From Torymus aiolomorphi (taxonomy: Eukaryota; Arthropoda; Insecta; Hymenoptera; Torymidae), in NCBI GenBank assembly GCA_036365515.1, contig CM070875.1:98900628-98964627 (forward strand): a DNA stretch of 64,000 bases, read 5' to 3'. This document shows, piece by piece, positions 45,569-57,915 of the stretch (the stretch's first letter is position 1; the number at the start of each line of letters is the position of its first letter). A program made the position numbers and the translations under genes. The notes beneath the pieces were generated by a model, which made no database searches, was not told where the DNA came from, and was given only the letters and a program-made list of their open reading frames with translations.

Positions 45569-46310
45569 TCAGAAGTTATTTGCTTTCCGGACGAATTTCA
45601 TTACTTTCGCACACTGTGCGACGTCTATGTATTTTGGTTTAGGGGTTGTGAAGGTACCTTCAGATTTAGAGATGGACGCTATAGCGCCATCGAGATGTTG
45701 CAATGCCATCGGGCTACTGGTTGTGGTCTTGCTGCTAGGAGTCGTAGGTTTTGCTCCTGTCTCTCCCGGGCTCCCAGTGGCCGATGACGACGGGGTGGTT
45801 GATAGTCCTTTGTCCTCAGCGGCTCTCATCCTTGTGCAGTGAGCTATGAGGCTATGGTCAATACGACTAGCAATCTTGTGAGTGTTTGACCCTATTGGCC
45901 GCCCTCTTCCTCGGAGCACAGACGGGTTTGGAGCGCCTGGTGCTGATGCCAATCGGGCACGGGGTTCGCTAGTCCCGGATCCGAGAGGTGGCTAGTCCGT
46001 TTCTGATGTCCGTTGCTCGGTCTTGGATGGCCATTGTCATCACCTTTTATCATCATGATTTTGATACATTGCAGATTCTTTTTAATGTCCACCTCGGACG
46101 ATTTCGTCGATCGGGTTTCGCGACAGGGCGTCGACGTTACAATTAAATTTTTCTGGCTTATACTTGAACGTATATTGATATACCGTGAACGAAAACATCT
46201 ATCTCATTAGGCGCTGTCGCGGATCTTTACGATTATGCATCCAGGTCAGCGGCTCATGGTCTGCCACAAGGATAAACTTTCATCCTAATAAGTAAGGTGT
46301 CGCTTGGTTC
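45569..46310 (-). pseudogene. Gypsy-type pol fragment: RNase H and linker
   Basis: Reading down from about 46,310, one frame shows PYLLG, then a stop (TGA at about 46,291 where an Arg codon would fit), KFILVADHEPLTWMHNRKD, PRQRLMR, a second stop (TAG, where Trp would fit) and CNVDALSRNPIDE. These are hallmark words of the Ty3/Gypsy RNase H domain (VADHxPLTW ... NVxADALSR). The frame ends at about 46,085. Downstream frames (46,092 to 45,892 and 45,952 to 45,569) include RGRGRPIGS and Ser/Thr/Pro-rich text and probably come from the region before integrase. Reverse transcriptase and protease are not seen. It is collinear with gag at 59,661-61,870. Confidence 0.85.
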
Positions 46311-46477
46311 GTGTCAACAATGGCACATGGATGCAGAGAACCTAACTTTATTAGGTTTACAGAGCCGCATTATCGATCATAAAGGAGAGCCAAAGTCGCC
46401 GTCGTTCCAGGACTCTTGTTCTCACCACCGTGGGGTCGTTGGTTCCTGTATTTTCATCTCCAGCTGCTCCACAGGAA

Positions 46478-46486
46478 GCAATCCTA
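46478..46486. repeat. Left 9-bp target duplication GCAATCCTA
   Basis: Identical to 59,661-59,669; the two copies immediately flank the inverted ends of the 13.2-kb foldback. Confidence 0.9.
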
Positions 46487-46559
46487 ACGTCCATTTCCCC
46501 CGCCCCCCCAAATCGCTAATCCTAAAATAAGCAATTGGATAATTTTTTTACAATTAATT

Positions 46560-47205
46560 ACAACCACAATCAATTTTTTTACAAGTGTATAAACAAAGTT
46601 ATAAACAAACAAAAGGGGGGGGACAGGAGAAATATTTCGCCAGCCCCCACATAAAAAAACCACAATTTCCAGAACTGTAACGTAATCTACGATTTATTTA
46701 CAATTATTTACAACCACAAAAACTGGTAAAAGTCGATTATTCATAACAATTTTGAGCAATAATTTCGCCAGCCCCCCCCCATACGCCAAAATCAATTTTT
46801 CAAAGTGCTAACGTAATCTACGATTTATTTACAATTATTTACAACCACAAAAACTGGTAAAAGTTGATTATTTATAACAATGTTGAGCAATAATTTCGCC
46901 AGCCCCCCCATACGCCAAAATCAATTTTTCAAAGTGCTAGCGTAATCTACAATTTATTTACAATTATTTACAACCACAAAAACTGGTAAAAGTCGATTAT
47001 TTATAAAAATTTTGAGCAATAATTTCGCCAGCCCCCCCATACGCCAAAATCAATTTTTGAAAGCGCTAACGTAATCTACGATTTATTTACAATTATTTAC
47101 AACCATAAAAACTGATAAAAGTCGATTATTTATAACAATTTTGAGCAATAATTTCGCCAGCCCCCGATATGCCAAAATCAATTTTTCAAAACGTAAATAG
47201 TCTAT
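46560..47205. repeat. 129-bp tandem array, left arm
   Basis: Four to five copies of a unit with GTAATCTACGATTTATTTAC, AACTGGTAAAAGTCGATTAT, AATAATTTCGCCAGCC and a run of seven or more Cs followed by ATACGCC. The poly-C length varies among copies. The inverted array is at 59,050-59,480. Confidence 0.9.
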
Positions 47206-47990
47206 ATTGTTTAATATATTTTTAAATCATAATTTTATTATCCATTGTTGGGCTTTCGTTTACCAAATAATATTGCCCGTCAGGCTAGGTGCGGTTGTGA
47301 TTCTGTATGACTATTGTTACTCGGAAAAAATGTATGTGAGGAAGTATCGCGGTTGATCGATGATAGAAAATGGAAATTTTTACTCTCGCAAATATTTAAA
47401 TGACTAGTAGCGGCTTAGGGTTACAGATGACAAATTCAGATGAATCGGAACTTGGAGCGAGTACGCCGATTTGCGAGTATGATACTCTATATAGTTTAAC
47501 TGTTATTATAACTGTTAGAGGCCTGCGTTTATTACAGGGATGCAACTGTCTCCTCTATTTCCTCTTTTTTTTCAATCCTCTATTTTACACTTTTTCCAAG
47601 TTACTCCTCTATTTGCTCTATAATTAGCGATCTCTCCAATTTACCGATGAATTGCAATGAAAAAGACGCGCGGACTACAATTTGAAAAGACTTGGTCGTC
47701 TCCTGTAGGTAGGGTTGCCACCTTTTACATTTGAAGTTGCTGGCCGACTGATGACTGGTGGCGGGGGGGAGGCAAGTAGGGTGGGGAAGTGTGGCCCACG
47801 TATATTAAGGAATTACGTAGATATGCAACAATAAGCAAGAGAAATATTTAAACCATTTTTATACCCAAGTGGGCGGCGGATATGAGATTCACGCATATAA
47901 GGAAGTCATGTGGACATGAAAAAAATACGCAAAACGTTTATTTAAATAATTTTTAAACCCAAGTAGGATGTGGGAAAACGTCTATTAAGC
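47205..47990. repeat. Unique block of the left foldback arm
   Basis: The block 47,280-47,720 is nearly identical in complement to 58,560-58,990. A 75-residue frame starting MTSSGLGLQMTNSDESELG is preserved in both arms except at its end, where a frameshift separates them; arm identity explains this without selection. A T-rich tract and a purine tract (GGCGGGGGGGAGG near 47,760) follow. Confidence 0.7.
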
Positions 47991-48430
47991 TAGCAGATCA
48001 CTTTTATGACGCGGGCTTATAAACAATGCCATAATTTTCTGCTAATTTTCTGCTAATTTTCTACGGCCACCCGGATTTTTCTGCTCCAGCCGTTTCCGAG
48101 AAACATGCGATCTGCTAGCTTAATATTAAGCTAGCAGACCATTTTCGGGTATCTTGGCGCGTTTTTGCCTTAGCCAATTTGGAAAGAGGGTATATTTTGG
48201 TGCTAATTTTCTGCTGCAAGATGCTCGGAGCCAAAAGTCCCAAAATCCTTCGTAGGTCCCAGAACTGGACATAGACCCAGATTGATACTAAGCTAGCAGG
48301 CCAGTTTCGGTTATCTTGGCGAGTGTTTGCAATAGCGAATTCGGAGCGGCGGCATATTTTGGTGATAATTTTCTGCTGTATTATAGTCGGGGTCAGAAAT
48401 CCCAAAATTCTTCGGAGGCCCAGAATTGGA
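47990..48430. repeat. R1 repeats (162-bp family), left arm
   Basis: Two to three copies of the R1 unit: TTAATATTAAGCTAGCAGA, CGGAAACGG, ATTTTCTGCTGCAAGATG, CCCAGAACTGGACATAG. From 48,430 to 48,620 the sequence is unique-looking. Confidence 0.85.
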
Positions 48431-48619
48431 CATAGGCATGAAGCTGAAGCTACTCGCTACACATTCTATAAGCCCCAAAACCCGCACTAAAATAGTGGGG
48501 CAAAATGAGGCATGTAAAAATTTCGCATTAAATATTGTTTACAAGCACGCGAGTCACATATAAGTGATGCCAACCCATAGTAGCAATGATAAAATATATA
48601 AATCAGCGTCAAAAAATTT

Positions 48620-48850
48620 TTGGTGCTAATTATTTAAATAAACCATTAAGCAGCTTACTTGCATAAAAAGCAAGGATATGCGGAGCTTTGCGAATTTTGG
48701 AGCTGTAACTCCGGTTCAAATTATGACAGGACAACGAAACTGCAGGAAAATGATCTTCTGATCTAGGCAAACACCTCCTTGTAGGAGAATTTGCGGCACC
48801 AAATATTTAAATAAACAATAAAGGGGGTCAGACACCTTTACAATTTTCTT
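48620..48850. repeat. R2 repeat (173-bp family), isolated copy
   Basis: One copy with ATTATTTAAATAAACCATTAAGC, TTGCATAAAAAGCAAGGATA and GAATTTTGGAGCTGTAACTC. It is separated from the main left R2 array by the 2.4-kb segment to 51,225. Confidence 0.85.
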
Positions 48851-51225
48851 CATAAAATGACCTGAAAAAAATTAATTTTCATAATTAGAAATATTTAGAA
48901 GTCATATCCTAAAAATATATTCAATTTATGATAAAATGAGACCCAAAAAAAATATTTTGACAGATTTTAACCAAAAATGTGGCCATTTCAAAATTTCTGC
49001 TCTGCCGTCTACTCCAGATTCAGGAACTGCATATATTTTAATGGGAGAGGTCCTAAAATTTTGGTATTTTATATGACTATTGACTGAAGAGTTGTATGTA
49101 TCCAATTTATTTGATTAAATAATTTTTTACGGTCAAAAATTGCTAAAAAATCTTAAATTTAAGTGAAATTCAGATTTTTTAGCAATCTTTGACCGTAAAA
49201 ACTTATTTAATCAAATAGAGAGATTGGATACATACACCTCTTCAGTCAATAGCCATATAAAATACCAAAATTTTAGGACCTCTCCCATTAAAATATATGC
49301 AGTTCCTGAATCTGGAGTCGATGGCAGAGCTCAAAATTTTACATTATGTAGAAAACAGCTTTAAAGATAAAATTACTACAATACTTCTTTATTTCTTCTT
49401 CTTTATTTCTTAATTCCATCTCTGCCCTGAAATACAAAAAAATATTGTTTTTCGCTTATAATATTTTACATTTAGAACAAATATTCTGGTACCTCAGTAT
49501 ACGATCTATCAGACTTGTAAGCTATGAGCACGCGTAACAGTCATATCCACATCAGTCAGTCAAGTTTTTTAAGTGGTTTAATATGTAGATCCTTTGGTGC
49601 CTTTAAATCCATATGTTTTTAATAATCTTTATCACATATATTAGATTCTTATACATATACTGAGGTAAATAAAGAATATATTGAGGAATCCAAAATCCTT
49701 CATGCATGTTATGAAACCAGTATCGCCATAGCCATATGCTTGAAAAAAATGTTTATAGCAGCAACTTTCCTATATTGATCTTTTTTTAATGTCTGATAAG
49801 GTGAACTTCTTTACTTGTCCTTCATTTTTCTTTTTCACATATAATATTATTACTTAATAAAGAGAATACGACTGATACATATTTATTGCAGTGCATAACT
49901 GTTTTTACTTTAGAAAATAAAATGTCAATTATATCATAGTGAGATTCAGGCAATGGCTGATAATGGTAGCTTTCTGACAGACGCGAAGGTTCCATAAAAT
50001 TTTTCTGCACAATAGCATATCTTTCCTTCCTTTAAAAGTTGATTTATATCTGTACACTAAATGTTTTTTGTAATAGTCAATATAGACTTAATTTTTCTTT
50101 AGTATCAATCCCTGTTATTTTAAGGGGTTATGTCTGGTTGGAATTTTTTTTTTTCCATTTTTTTTTTATTGGCTTAAAGTATGGTAAAACATCCCTAGAT
50201 TTATGATCAATAATGTCCAAACATGAAAGAAACTCAGACAAATTTTCAAAATCGGCACGCAGTAAAACCAAGTTTTAAAACCAAGTTTTAAAACCAAGCA
50301 GTAAAACCAAGTTTTCAAAATCGGCACGCAGTAAAACTCGATGAGTTTTCATCCGATTGATTTGAAATTTTAACTGTAGCTTCTTCATTAGATTATCTGT
50401 TTAAGTACACACGATTTCAACGATCGATAAACAATTAAAAAAGTTATAAACAATTTAAGTCGATTTTTTTCGTCGAAAAAGCAACTTTTTGTTTGAACAA
50501 CCGCCATTTTGCGAAAAAAATTCCTAAAAATATAATCGTGTGTACTTCAACCGCAAAACTCATGTATATATGAAAAAAATTTTTTTATTGTTCCAGATGG
50601 TGATCCAGAGGACTTCTACTGCGTGCCGCAGAGATACTTTTTCAAATACTGCTTTACATTTATTGACAAATAGCCGCCATTTTGTAAATTTTCACCAATA
50701 AAAAAATTTTTTTATATTCCCAAAAAAGAGTTGCTTAACCGATTCATATATTATTTATTTATGCTAATTTAAAAACGAGCTCAAAAAAAATATGAAAAAA
50801 GGCCTTTTTTTTTGAGCTCCAACCAGATATAACCCCTTAAGTATAAAGTTTCCAATAAAAGTTCAAGTACTAAAAGCTATTTCTAAAACATTAATTCAAC
50901 TGTCACACGTATTACTCAAACACTTTTAAAAACTGATTTAAAATACATTTACGTATTATAATACACTAAATGTTTACTCCAAAATTCGTTGGAAACAATG
51001 AAAATTAAGAACAACATTTTGTATAGAAAAGGTGCTGATGCTAATATCACAGTGTTTATATGAAATGACAGCTGTGCATGTTTACATTGCTTGCGGACTT
51101 TTACATAGGTTAAAATCAGCTCTGTTAGAGTGAATCCACATTGCATGCCGTATGCGATATACCGTCAGAAAAAAAGTTGTTGTCTGAAATCTATAGGATT
51201 TATAACTCTATGATTATAAATTCTA
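48850..51225. other. Extra 2.4-kb segment interrupting the left R2 array
   Basis: The right arm has no equivalent. It contains a hairpin at 48,990-49,335 (arms about 165 bp, e.g. CTGCATATATTTTAATGGGA and its complement), a TTAA MITE at 50,124-50,836, and minus-strand frames at 49,822-50,010 and 50,949-51,146 without motifs I recognise. A remnant of a separate transposon is possible. Confidence 0.5.
50124..50836. mobile_element. 713-bp MITE with TTAA duplication
   Basis: TTAA at 50,120-50,123 and 50,837-50,840 flanks inverted ends GGGGTTATGTCTGGTTGGA and TCCAACCAGATATAACCCC (one mismatch). The interior has further inverted words and no coding frame. The TTAA preference suggests a piggyBac or Kolobok transposase in trans. 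Confidence 0.85.
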
Positions 51226-51985
51226 TAGGAATTGTTTAAATAAACAATTAAGCAGCTTACTTGCATAAAAAGCAGGGATATCCGAGGCTTTTCGAATTTT
51301 GGAGCTGCAACTCCGTTTCAAATTATGACCGGCTAACGAAACTGCTGGAGAATGTTTTTCTGATGTAGAAGAACATATCCGCGTAGCAAAATTGTCGGCA
51401 CCAATTATTTAAATAAACAACCAAGCATCTTACTTGCATAAAAAGCAAGGATATCCGCGGTCTTTCCAGTTTTGCAGCTGTAACTCCCTTTCAAATTATT
51501 ACAGGATAACGAAACTGCGGGAAAATGTTTTTCTGATGTAGACGCACACCTCCCCGTAGGAGAATTAGCAGCACCAATTATTTAAATAAACAATTAAGCA
51601 GCTTACTAACATAAAAAGCAGGGATATCCGCGGGTTTTCGAATTTCGGAGCTGGAATCTCGTTTCAAATTATGACCAGCTAACGAAACTGCGGGAGAATG
51701 TTCTTCTGATGTAGACGAACACCTCCGCGAGGAGAATAAGCGGCACCAATTATTTAAATAAACAATTAACCAGCTTACTTGCATAAAAAGCAGGGATATC
51801 CGCGGATTTCGAATTTTGGAGCTGTAACTCCGTTTCAAGTTATGACCGGCTAACAAAACTGCGGAAGAATGTTCTTCTAATGTAGACGAACACATCAGCG
51901 TAGGAGAATGAGCGGCACCAATTATTTAAATAAACAATTAAGCAGCTTACTTGCATAAAATTTCGAAAAACTGCGAATATCTTTT
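51225..51985. repeat. R2 array, left side of the axis
   Basis: About four 173-bp units in the orientation CACCAATTATTTAAATAAAC to GAATTTTGGAGCTG. The array ends at the axis near 51,960-52,000, where a TTGCATAAAA sequence meets inverted TTTATTTTTGTGCAAG. Confidence 0.9.
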
Positions 51986-54900
51986 ATTTTTGTGCAAGCT
52001 GATTAATTGTTTATTTAAATAATTGGTGCCGCAAATTCTCCTACGTGGATGTGTTCGTCTACATCAGAAGAACATTTTCCTGCAGTTTTGTTATCCTGTT
52101 ATAATTTGAATCGAAGGTACAGCCACCAAAATTCGAAAAAATGCGAATATCCTTGCTTTTTATGCAAGTAAGCTGCTTAATTGTTTATTTAAAAAATTGA
52201 TGCAGCAAATTCTTCAACATGGGGTGTTCATCTAGATCAGAAGAACGTTTTTCCGCAGTTTCGTTATCCTGTCATAATTTGAAACGGAGATACAGCTCCA
52301 AAATTCACAATGCCACGGATATCCTTGCTTTTTATGCAAGTACGATGCTTAATAATTGTTTATTTAAATAATTGGTGCCTCAAGTTTTGCTACGCGGATG
52401 TGTTCGTCTACATTAGAAGAACAATCTTCTGCAGCTTTATTAGCCGGTCATAATTTGAAACGGAGTTACAGCTCCAAAAATTCGAAAAGCCGCGGATATC
52501 CCTGCTTTTTATGCAAGTAAGCTGCTTAATTGTTTATTTAAATAATTGGTGCCGCTAATGCTCCTACGCGGATGTGTTCGTCTACATCAGAAGAATATTT
52601 TCCCGCAGTTTTGTATCCTGTCATAATTTCAAATGGAGTTCAGCCACCAAAACTCGAAAAACCACGAATATCCTTGCTTTTTATGCAAGTAAGCTGCTTA
52701 ATTGTTTATTTAAATAATTGGTGCCGCAAATTCTTCTACGCGGATGCATTCGTCTACATCAGAACAACATTCTCCCGCAGTTTCGTTAGCCGATCATAAG
52801 TTGAAACGGAGTTACAGCTCCAAAACTCGAAAAACCGTGGATATCCTTGCTTTTTATGCAAGTAAGAAGCTTAATTGTTTATTTAAATAATTGGTGCCGC
52901 TAATTCTCCAACGCGGATGTGTTCTTCTACATCAGAAGAATATTCTCCCGCAGTTTGGTTAGCCGGTCATAATTTGAAACGGAGTTACAGCTCCAAAATT
53001 CGAAATGCCGCGGATATCCATGCTTTTTATGCAAGTAAACTTCTTAATTGTGTATTTAAATAATTGGTGCCGCTAATTCTTCTACGCGGAGGCGTTCGTA
53101 TATATCAGTAGAACACTTTCCCGCAGTTTGGTTATCCTGTCATAATTTCAAATGGAGTTCAGCTAACAAAACTCCAAAAACCACGAATATCCTTGCTTTT
53201 TATGCAAGTAAGCTGCTTAATTGTTTATTTAAATAATTGTCGCCGCAAATTCTCCTACGCGGATGTATTCGTCTATCACAGAAGAACATTCTGCCGGAGT
53301 TTTGTTAGCCGGTCATAATTTTAAATGGAGTTCAGCCACCAAAACTCGAAAAACCACGAATATCCTTTTCATGCCAGCCACTTAATTGTTTATTTGAATA
53401 ATTGGTGCCGCAAATTCTTCTACGCGGTTGCGTTCGTCTACATCAGAAGAATATTCTACCGCAGTTTCCTTAGCCGATCATAATTTCGAACGGAGTTACA
53501 GCTCCAAAATTCGAAAAACCGCGGATATCCTTGCTTTTTATGCAAGTAAGATGCTTAATTGTTTGTTTAAATAGTTGGTACCGCTAATTCTCCTACGCGG
53601 AGGTGTTCGCCTACATCAGAAAAACATTTTCCCGCAGATTCGTTATCCTGTCATAATTTGAAACGGAGTTACAGTTCCAAAACTCGAAAAACCGCGGATA
53701 TCCTTGCTTTTTATGCAAATCTGATGCTTAATTGTTTATTTAAATAATTGGTGCCGACAGTTTTGCTACGCCGATGTGTTCTCCTATATCAGAAAAACAT
53801 TCTCAAGCAGTTTCGTTAGCCGGTCATAATTTAAAACGGAGTTACAGCTCTAAAATTCGAAAAGCCGCGGATATCCCTGCTTTTTATGCAAGTAAGATGC
53901 TTAATTGTTTATTTAAATAATTAGTGCCGCTAATTTTCCTACGCGGATGTGTTTGTCTACATCAGAAGGATATTTTCACCCAATTTTGTTAGCAGGTCAT
54001 AATTTGAAACAGAGTACAGCTCCGAAATTCGAAATGCCGCGGATAACCCTGCTTTTTATGCAAGTAAGCTTCTTAATTGTTTATTTAAATAATTGGTGCC
54101 GCTCATACTCCTACGCGGATGCGTTCGTCTACATCAGAAGAACATTTTTCCGCAGTTTTGTTATCCTGTCATAATTTCAAAAGGAGTTCAGCCACCAAAA
54201 CTCGAAAACCCACTAGTATCCTTGCTTTTTATGCAAGAAAGCTGCTTAATTGTTTATTTAAGTAATTGGTGTCGCAAATTTTGCTACGCTGATGTGTACT
54301 TCTACATCAGAAGAACATTCTCCAGCAGTTTCATTAGCTGGTCATAATTTGAAACGGAGTTACAGCTCCGAAATTCGAAAAGCCGCGGATATTCCTGCTT
54401 TTTATGTAAGTAAGCGGCTTAATTGTTTATTTAAATAATTGCTGAGGCTGATTTTCCTACACGGAGGTGTTTGTGTTGATCAGAAGAACGTTTTCCCTCA
54501 GTTTCGTTATCCTATCATAATTTGAAATGGAGTTACAGTTCCAACATTCACAAAGTCGCCGATATTCTTGCCTTCTATGCAAGTAAGATGCTTAATTGTT
54601 TATTTAAATAATTGGTGCCGCAAATTTTGCTACGCCGATGTGTTCTTCTACATCAGAAGAACATTCTCCAGCAGTTCCATTAGCCGGTCCTAATTTGAAA
54701 CGGAGTTACAGCTCTGAAATTCGAAAAGCCGCGGATATTCCTGCTTTTTATGTAAGTAAGCGGCTTAATTGTTTATTTAAATAATTGGTGAGGCTGATTT
54801 TCCTACACGGAGGTGTTTGTGTTGATCAGAAGAACGTTTTCCCTCAGTTTCGTTATCCTATCATAATTTGAAATGGAGTTACAGTTCCAACATTCACAAA

Positions 54901-55030
54901 GTCGCCGATATCCTTGCCTTCTATGCAAGTAAGATGCTTAATTGTTTATTTAAATAATTGGTGCCGTAAATTTTTCTACGCCGATGTGTTCTTCTACATC
55001 AGAAGAACATTCTCCAGCAGTTTCGTTAGC
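51985..55030. repeat. R2 array, right side of the axis
   Basis: About seventeen 173-bp units in the opposite orientation (TTGTTTATTTAAATAATTGG, CTACGCGGATGTGTTCGTC, ACATCAGAAGAACATTCTCC, GTTACAGCTCCAAAATTCG). Two consecutive units around 54,420-54,600 and 54,775-54,960 share unusual variants (ACACGGAGGTGTTTGTGTTG), revealing a duplicated pair. Short open frames repeat with the array and are artefacts. Confidence 0.92.
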
Positions 55031-55775
55031 CGGGACCTACGAAAGATTCTGGGACTTTTGACTCCGAGCGTCTTGCAGCAGAAAATTAGCACCAAAATAT
55101 GCGCCATTCCCAAAATGGCTAACGCAAAAACTCGTCACGATAGCGGCAAATGGTCTCCTAGCTTAATATTAAGCTAGCAGATCGCATGTTCCTCGGAAAC
55201 GGCTGGAGCAGAAAAATCTGGGTGGGCGTAAAAAATCAGCAGAAAATTAGCACTAAAATTCTGGTTAGTTTTCTTTTCGATAGAGATGGTCTGCTAGCTT
55301 AATATCAATCTGGGTCTATGTCCAGTTCTGGGACCTACGAAGGATTTTGGGACTTTTGGCTGCGAGTATCTTACAGCAGAAAATTAGCACCAAAATATGC
55401 CCCCTCTCCGAATCGGCTAAGGCAAAAACTCGCCAAGATACTCGAATATGGTCTGCAGGCTTAGTATCAATCTGGGTCTATGTCCAGTTCTGGGACCTAT
55501 GTAGGATTTTGGGACTTTTGGCTCCGAGCGTCTTGCAGCAGAAAATTAGCACCAAAACATGCCTCCCCTCCGAATTGGCTAATGCAAAAACTCGCCAAGA
55601 TACCCGAAAATGGTCTGCTAGCTTAATATCAATCTGGATCTATGTCCAGTTCTGAAGGATTTTGGGACTTTTGGCTCCGCGCATCTTGCAGCAGAAAACT
55701 AGCACCAAAACATACCTCCTCTCCGAATTGGCTAAGGCAAAAACTCGCCAAGATACCCGAAAATGGTCTGCTAGC
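55030..55775. repeat. R1 array, right arm, first part
   Basis: Three to four 162-bp units (GCTTAATATCAATCTGGGTC, GGACTTTTGGCTCCGAGC, GCAGCAGAAAATTAGCACC, AACTCGCCAAGATACCCG). Because 162 is divisible by three, one frame stays open and gives repeated QQKISTKI-type peptides, not a gene. The R2-to-R1 switch is abrupt at GTTAGCCGGGACCTACG. Confidence 0.9.
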
Positions 55776-55779
55776 TTAA

Positions 55780-56526
55780 GGTAGTTCTCCTCGGACTCCC
55801 TAGTCAAAGCAGTGCTAAATGTGGAACTTACATAAAATTAAAAAAAACCATAGTTGTAATGTGATTTATTTATTTAAAATGATAGAGATAGTCCATGTAT
55901 TATAAATAAAGCGTATTTAACATGACTAAAATAACTTTTTTCACAAAATAACGATTTTTTAGCAACTAGATATCGTCACTACAAATAATTGTTGATAAAT
56001 CACTGGAATCTATTGTGTTTCTCAACCGATTTTAGTTTTGGAGGTCTCAATTTGCTCCTTAAGAAATTTCATGGGAACTTGCCGAAGGAAAAATTAAAAA
56101 TTATTCAAAACTCAGAAAGTTACATATAATTGTTCATAAATTCATGTACGTCGTTAAAACAAAATATTCTTTTAATTGGTTATAACTTTCTGAGTCTTGA
56201 ATAATTTTTAATTTTACCTTCGGCAAGTTCCAATGAAATTTCTTAAGGAGCAAAATGAGACCTTGAAAAGTAAAATTGGTTGAGAAACAAAAAAGATCCC
56301 AGTGATTTATCAACAATTATTTGTAGTGACAATATCTAGTTTCTAGAATATCGCCATTTTGTGAAAAAAGTTATTTTAGTCATGTTATAAATACACTTTA
56401 TTTATCATACATTGACTATCTCTATCATTTTAAATAAATAAATCACATTACACTATGGTTTTTTTAAATTTTAGGTAATTTCTACATTTAGCACTGCTTT
56501 GACTAGGGAGTCCAAGGAGAACCACC
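55780..56526. mobile_element. 747-bp palindromic MITE with TTAA duplication in R1
   Basis: TTAA at 55,776-55,779 and 56,527-56,530 flanks inverted ends GGTAGTTCTCCTCGGACTCC and the complement of GGTGGTTCTCCTTGGACTCC. Arms pair over most of the length, meeting near 56,150. Neighbouring R1 units read GCTAGCTTAATATCAATC without interruption, giving direct empty sites with one TTAA. Confidence 0.92.
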
Positions 56527-57915
56527 TTAACATCAATCTGGGTCTATGTCCAGTTCTGGGACGTACGAAGGATTTTGGGGCTTTTGGCTCCGAGCATCTT
56601 GCAGCAGAAAATTGCACCAAATATGCCCCCTCTCCGAATTGGCTAAGACAAAGTCTCGCCAAGATACCGACAAAGGGTCTACTAGCTTAATATTAAGCTA
56701 GCTGATCGCATGTTTCTCGGAAACGGTTCGAGCAGAGAAATCCGGGTAGGCGTAGAAAATCAGCAGAAAATTAGCACTAAAATACTGGATAGTTTTTTTT
56801 TTTGTTAGATACTGATTATGCAGAAAATGTTTCTCTTAGCCAAGGGCCTATATCCAATTCTGGGCCCCCGAAGGATTTTCGGATTTTTCGATCCGACCAT
56901 CTTACAGCAGAAATTAGCACCAAAATATGCCGCCTCTCTGAATTCGCTATTGCAAACACTCGCAAGGTACCCGAGAATGGTCTGCTAGCTTAATATTAAT
57001 CTGGGCCTATGTCCAGTTCTGGGACCTACGAAAGATTTTGGGACTATTGACTCCGAGCGTCTTGCAGCAGAAAAGTAGCACCATAATATGCGCCCTTCCC
57101 AAATTGGCTAATGCAAAAACTCGTCACGATATCGACGAATGATCTGCTAGCTTAATATTAAGCTAGCAGATCGCACGTTTCTCAGAAACGGCTGGAGCAG
57201 AAAAATCCGGGTGGGCGTAAAAAATTAGAATAAAATTAGCACTAAAATACTGTTTAGTTTTTTTTTTGCTAGAAACCGATTATGCAGAAAATGATTCTCT
57301 TAGCGAAGGGCCTATGTCCGATTCTGGGCCCCCGAAGGATTTTGGGATTTTTGGCTCCGACCATCTTACGGTAGAAAATTAGCATCAAAATATGCCGCCT
57401 CTCCGAATTCGCTATTGCAAGATACCCGAAAATGGTCTGCTAGCTTAATATCAATCTGGGTCTATGTCCAGTTCTGGGACCTATGAAGGATTTTTGGACT
57501 TTTGGCTCCGAACATCTTGCAGCAGAAAATTAGCACCAAAACATGCCTCCTCTCCGAATTGGTTAAGGCAAAAACTCGCCAAGATACCCGAAAATGGTCT
57601 GCTAGCTTAATATCAATCTTGGTCTATGTCCAGTTCTGGGTCGTACGAAGGATTTTGGATCTTTTGGCTCCCAGCACCTTGCAGCAGAAAATTAGCACCA
57701 AAATATGCCCCCTCTCCGAATTGGCTAAGGTAAAAACTCGCCAAGATACCAGAAAATGGTCTGCTAGCTTAATATTAATCTAGAAGATCGCATGTTTCTC
57801 GGAAACGGCTGGAGCAGAAAAATCCGGGTGGGCGTAGAAAATTAGCAGAAAATTTGCAGAAAATTATGGTATTGTTTGTAAGCCCGGGTCATAAAAGTGA
57901 TCTGCTAGCTTAATA
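56527..57915. repeat. R1 array, right arm, second part
   Basis: About seven more R1 units, some of a variant type with CAGATCGCATGTTTCTCGG, CGGCTGGAGCAGAAAAATCC and GGGTGGGCGTA. Two such variants (56,790-56,860 and 57,255-57,330) carry an extra ATTATGCAGAAAATG insertion, suggesting duplication of a multi-unit block of about 465 bp. Confidence 0.9.

Noticed and set aside
52572..54347. Frames with repeated MQVSCLIVYLNNWCR peptides
   Set aside because: They recur with each R2 unit and are interrupted differently in each; satellite artefacts.
55347..57783. Open frames with repeated QQKISTKI and TRQDTRKWSASL peptides
   Set aside because: The 162-bp satellite unit is divisible by three, so a frame stays open by chance; the peptide has no known motif and the inverted arm is not coding in the same frame.
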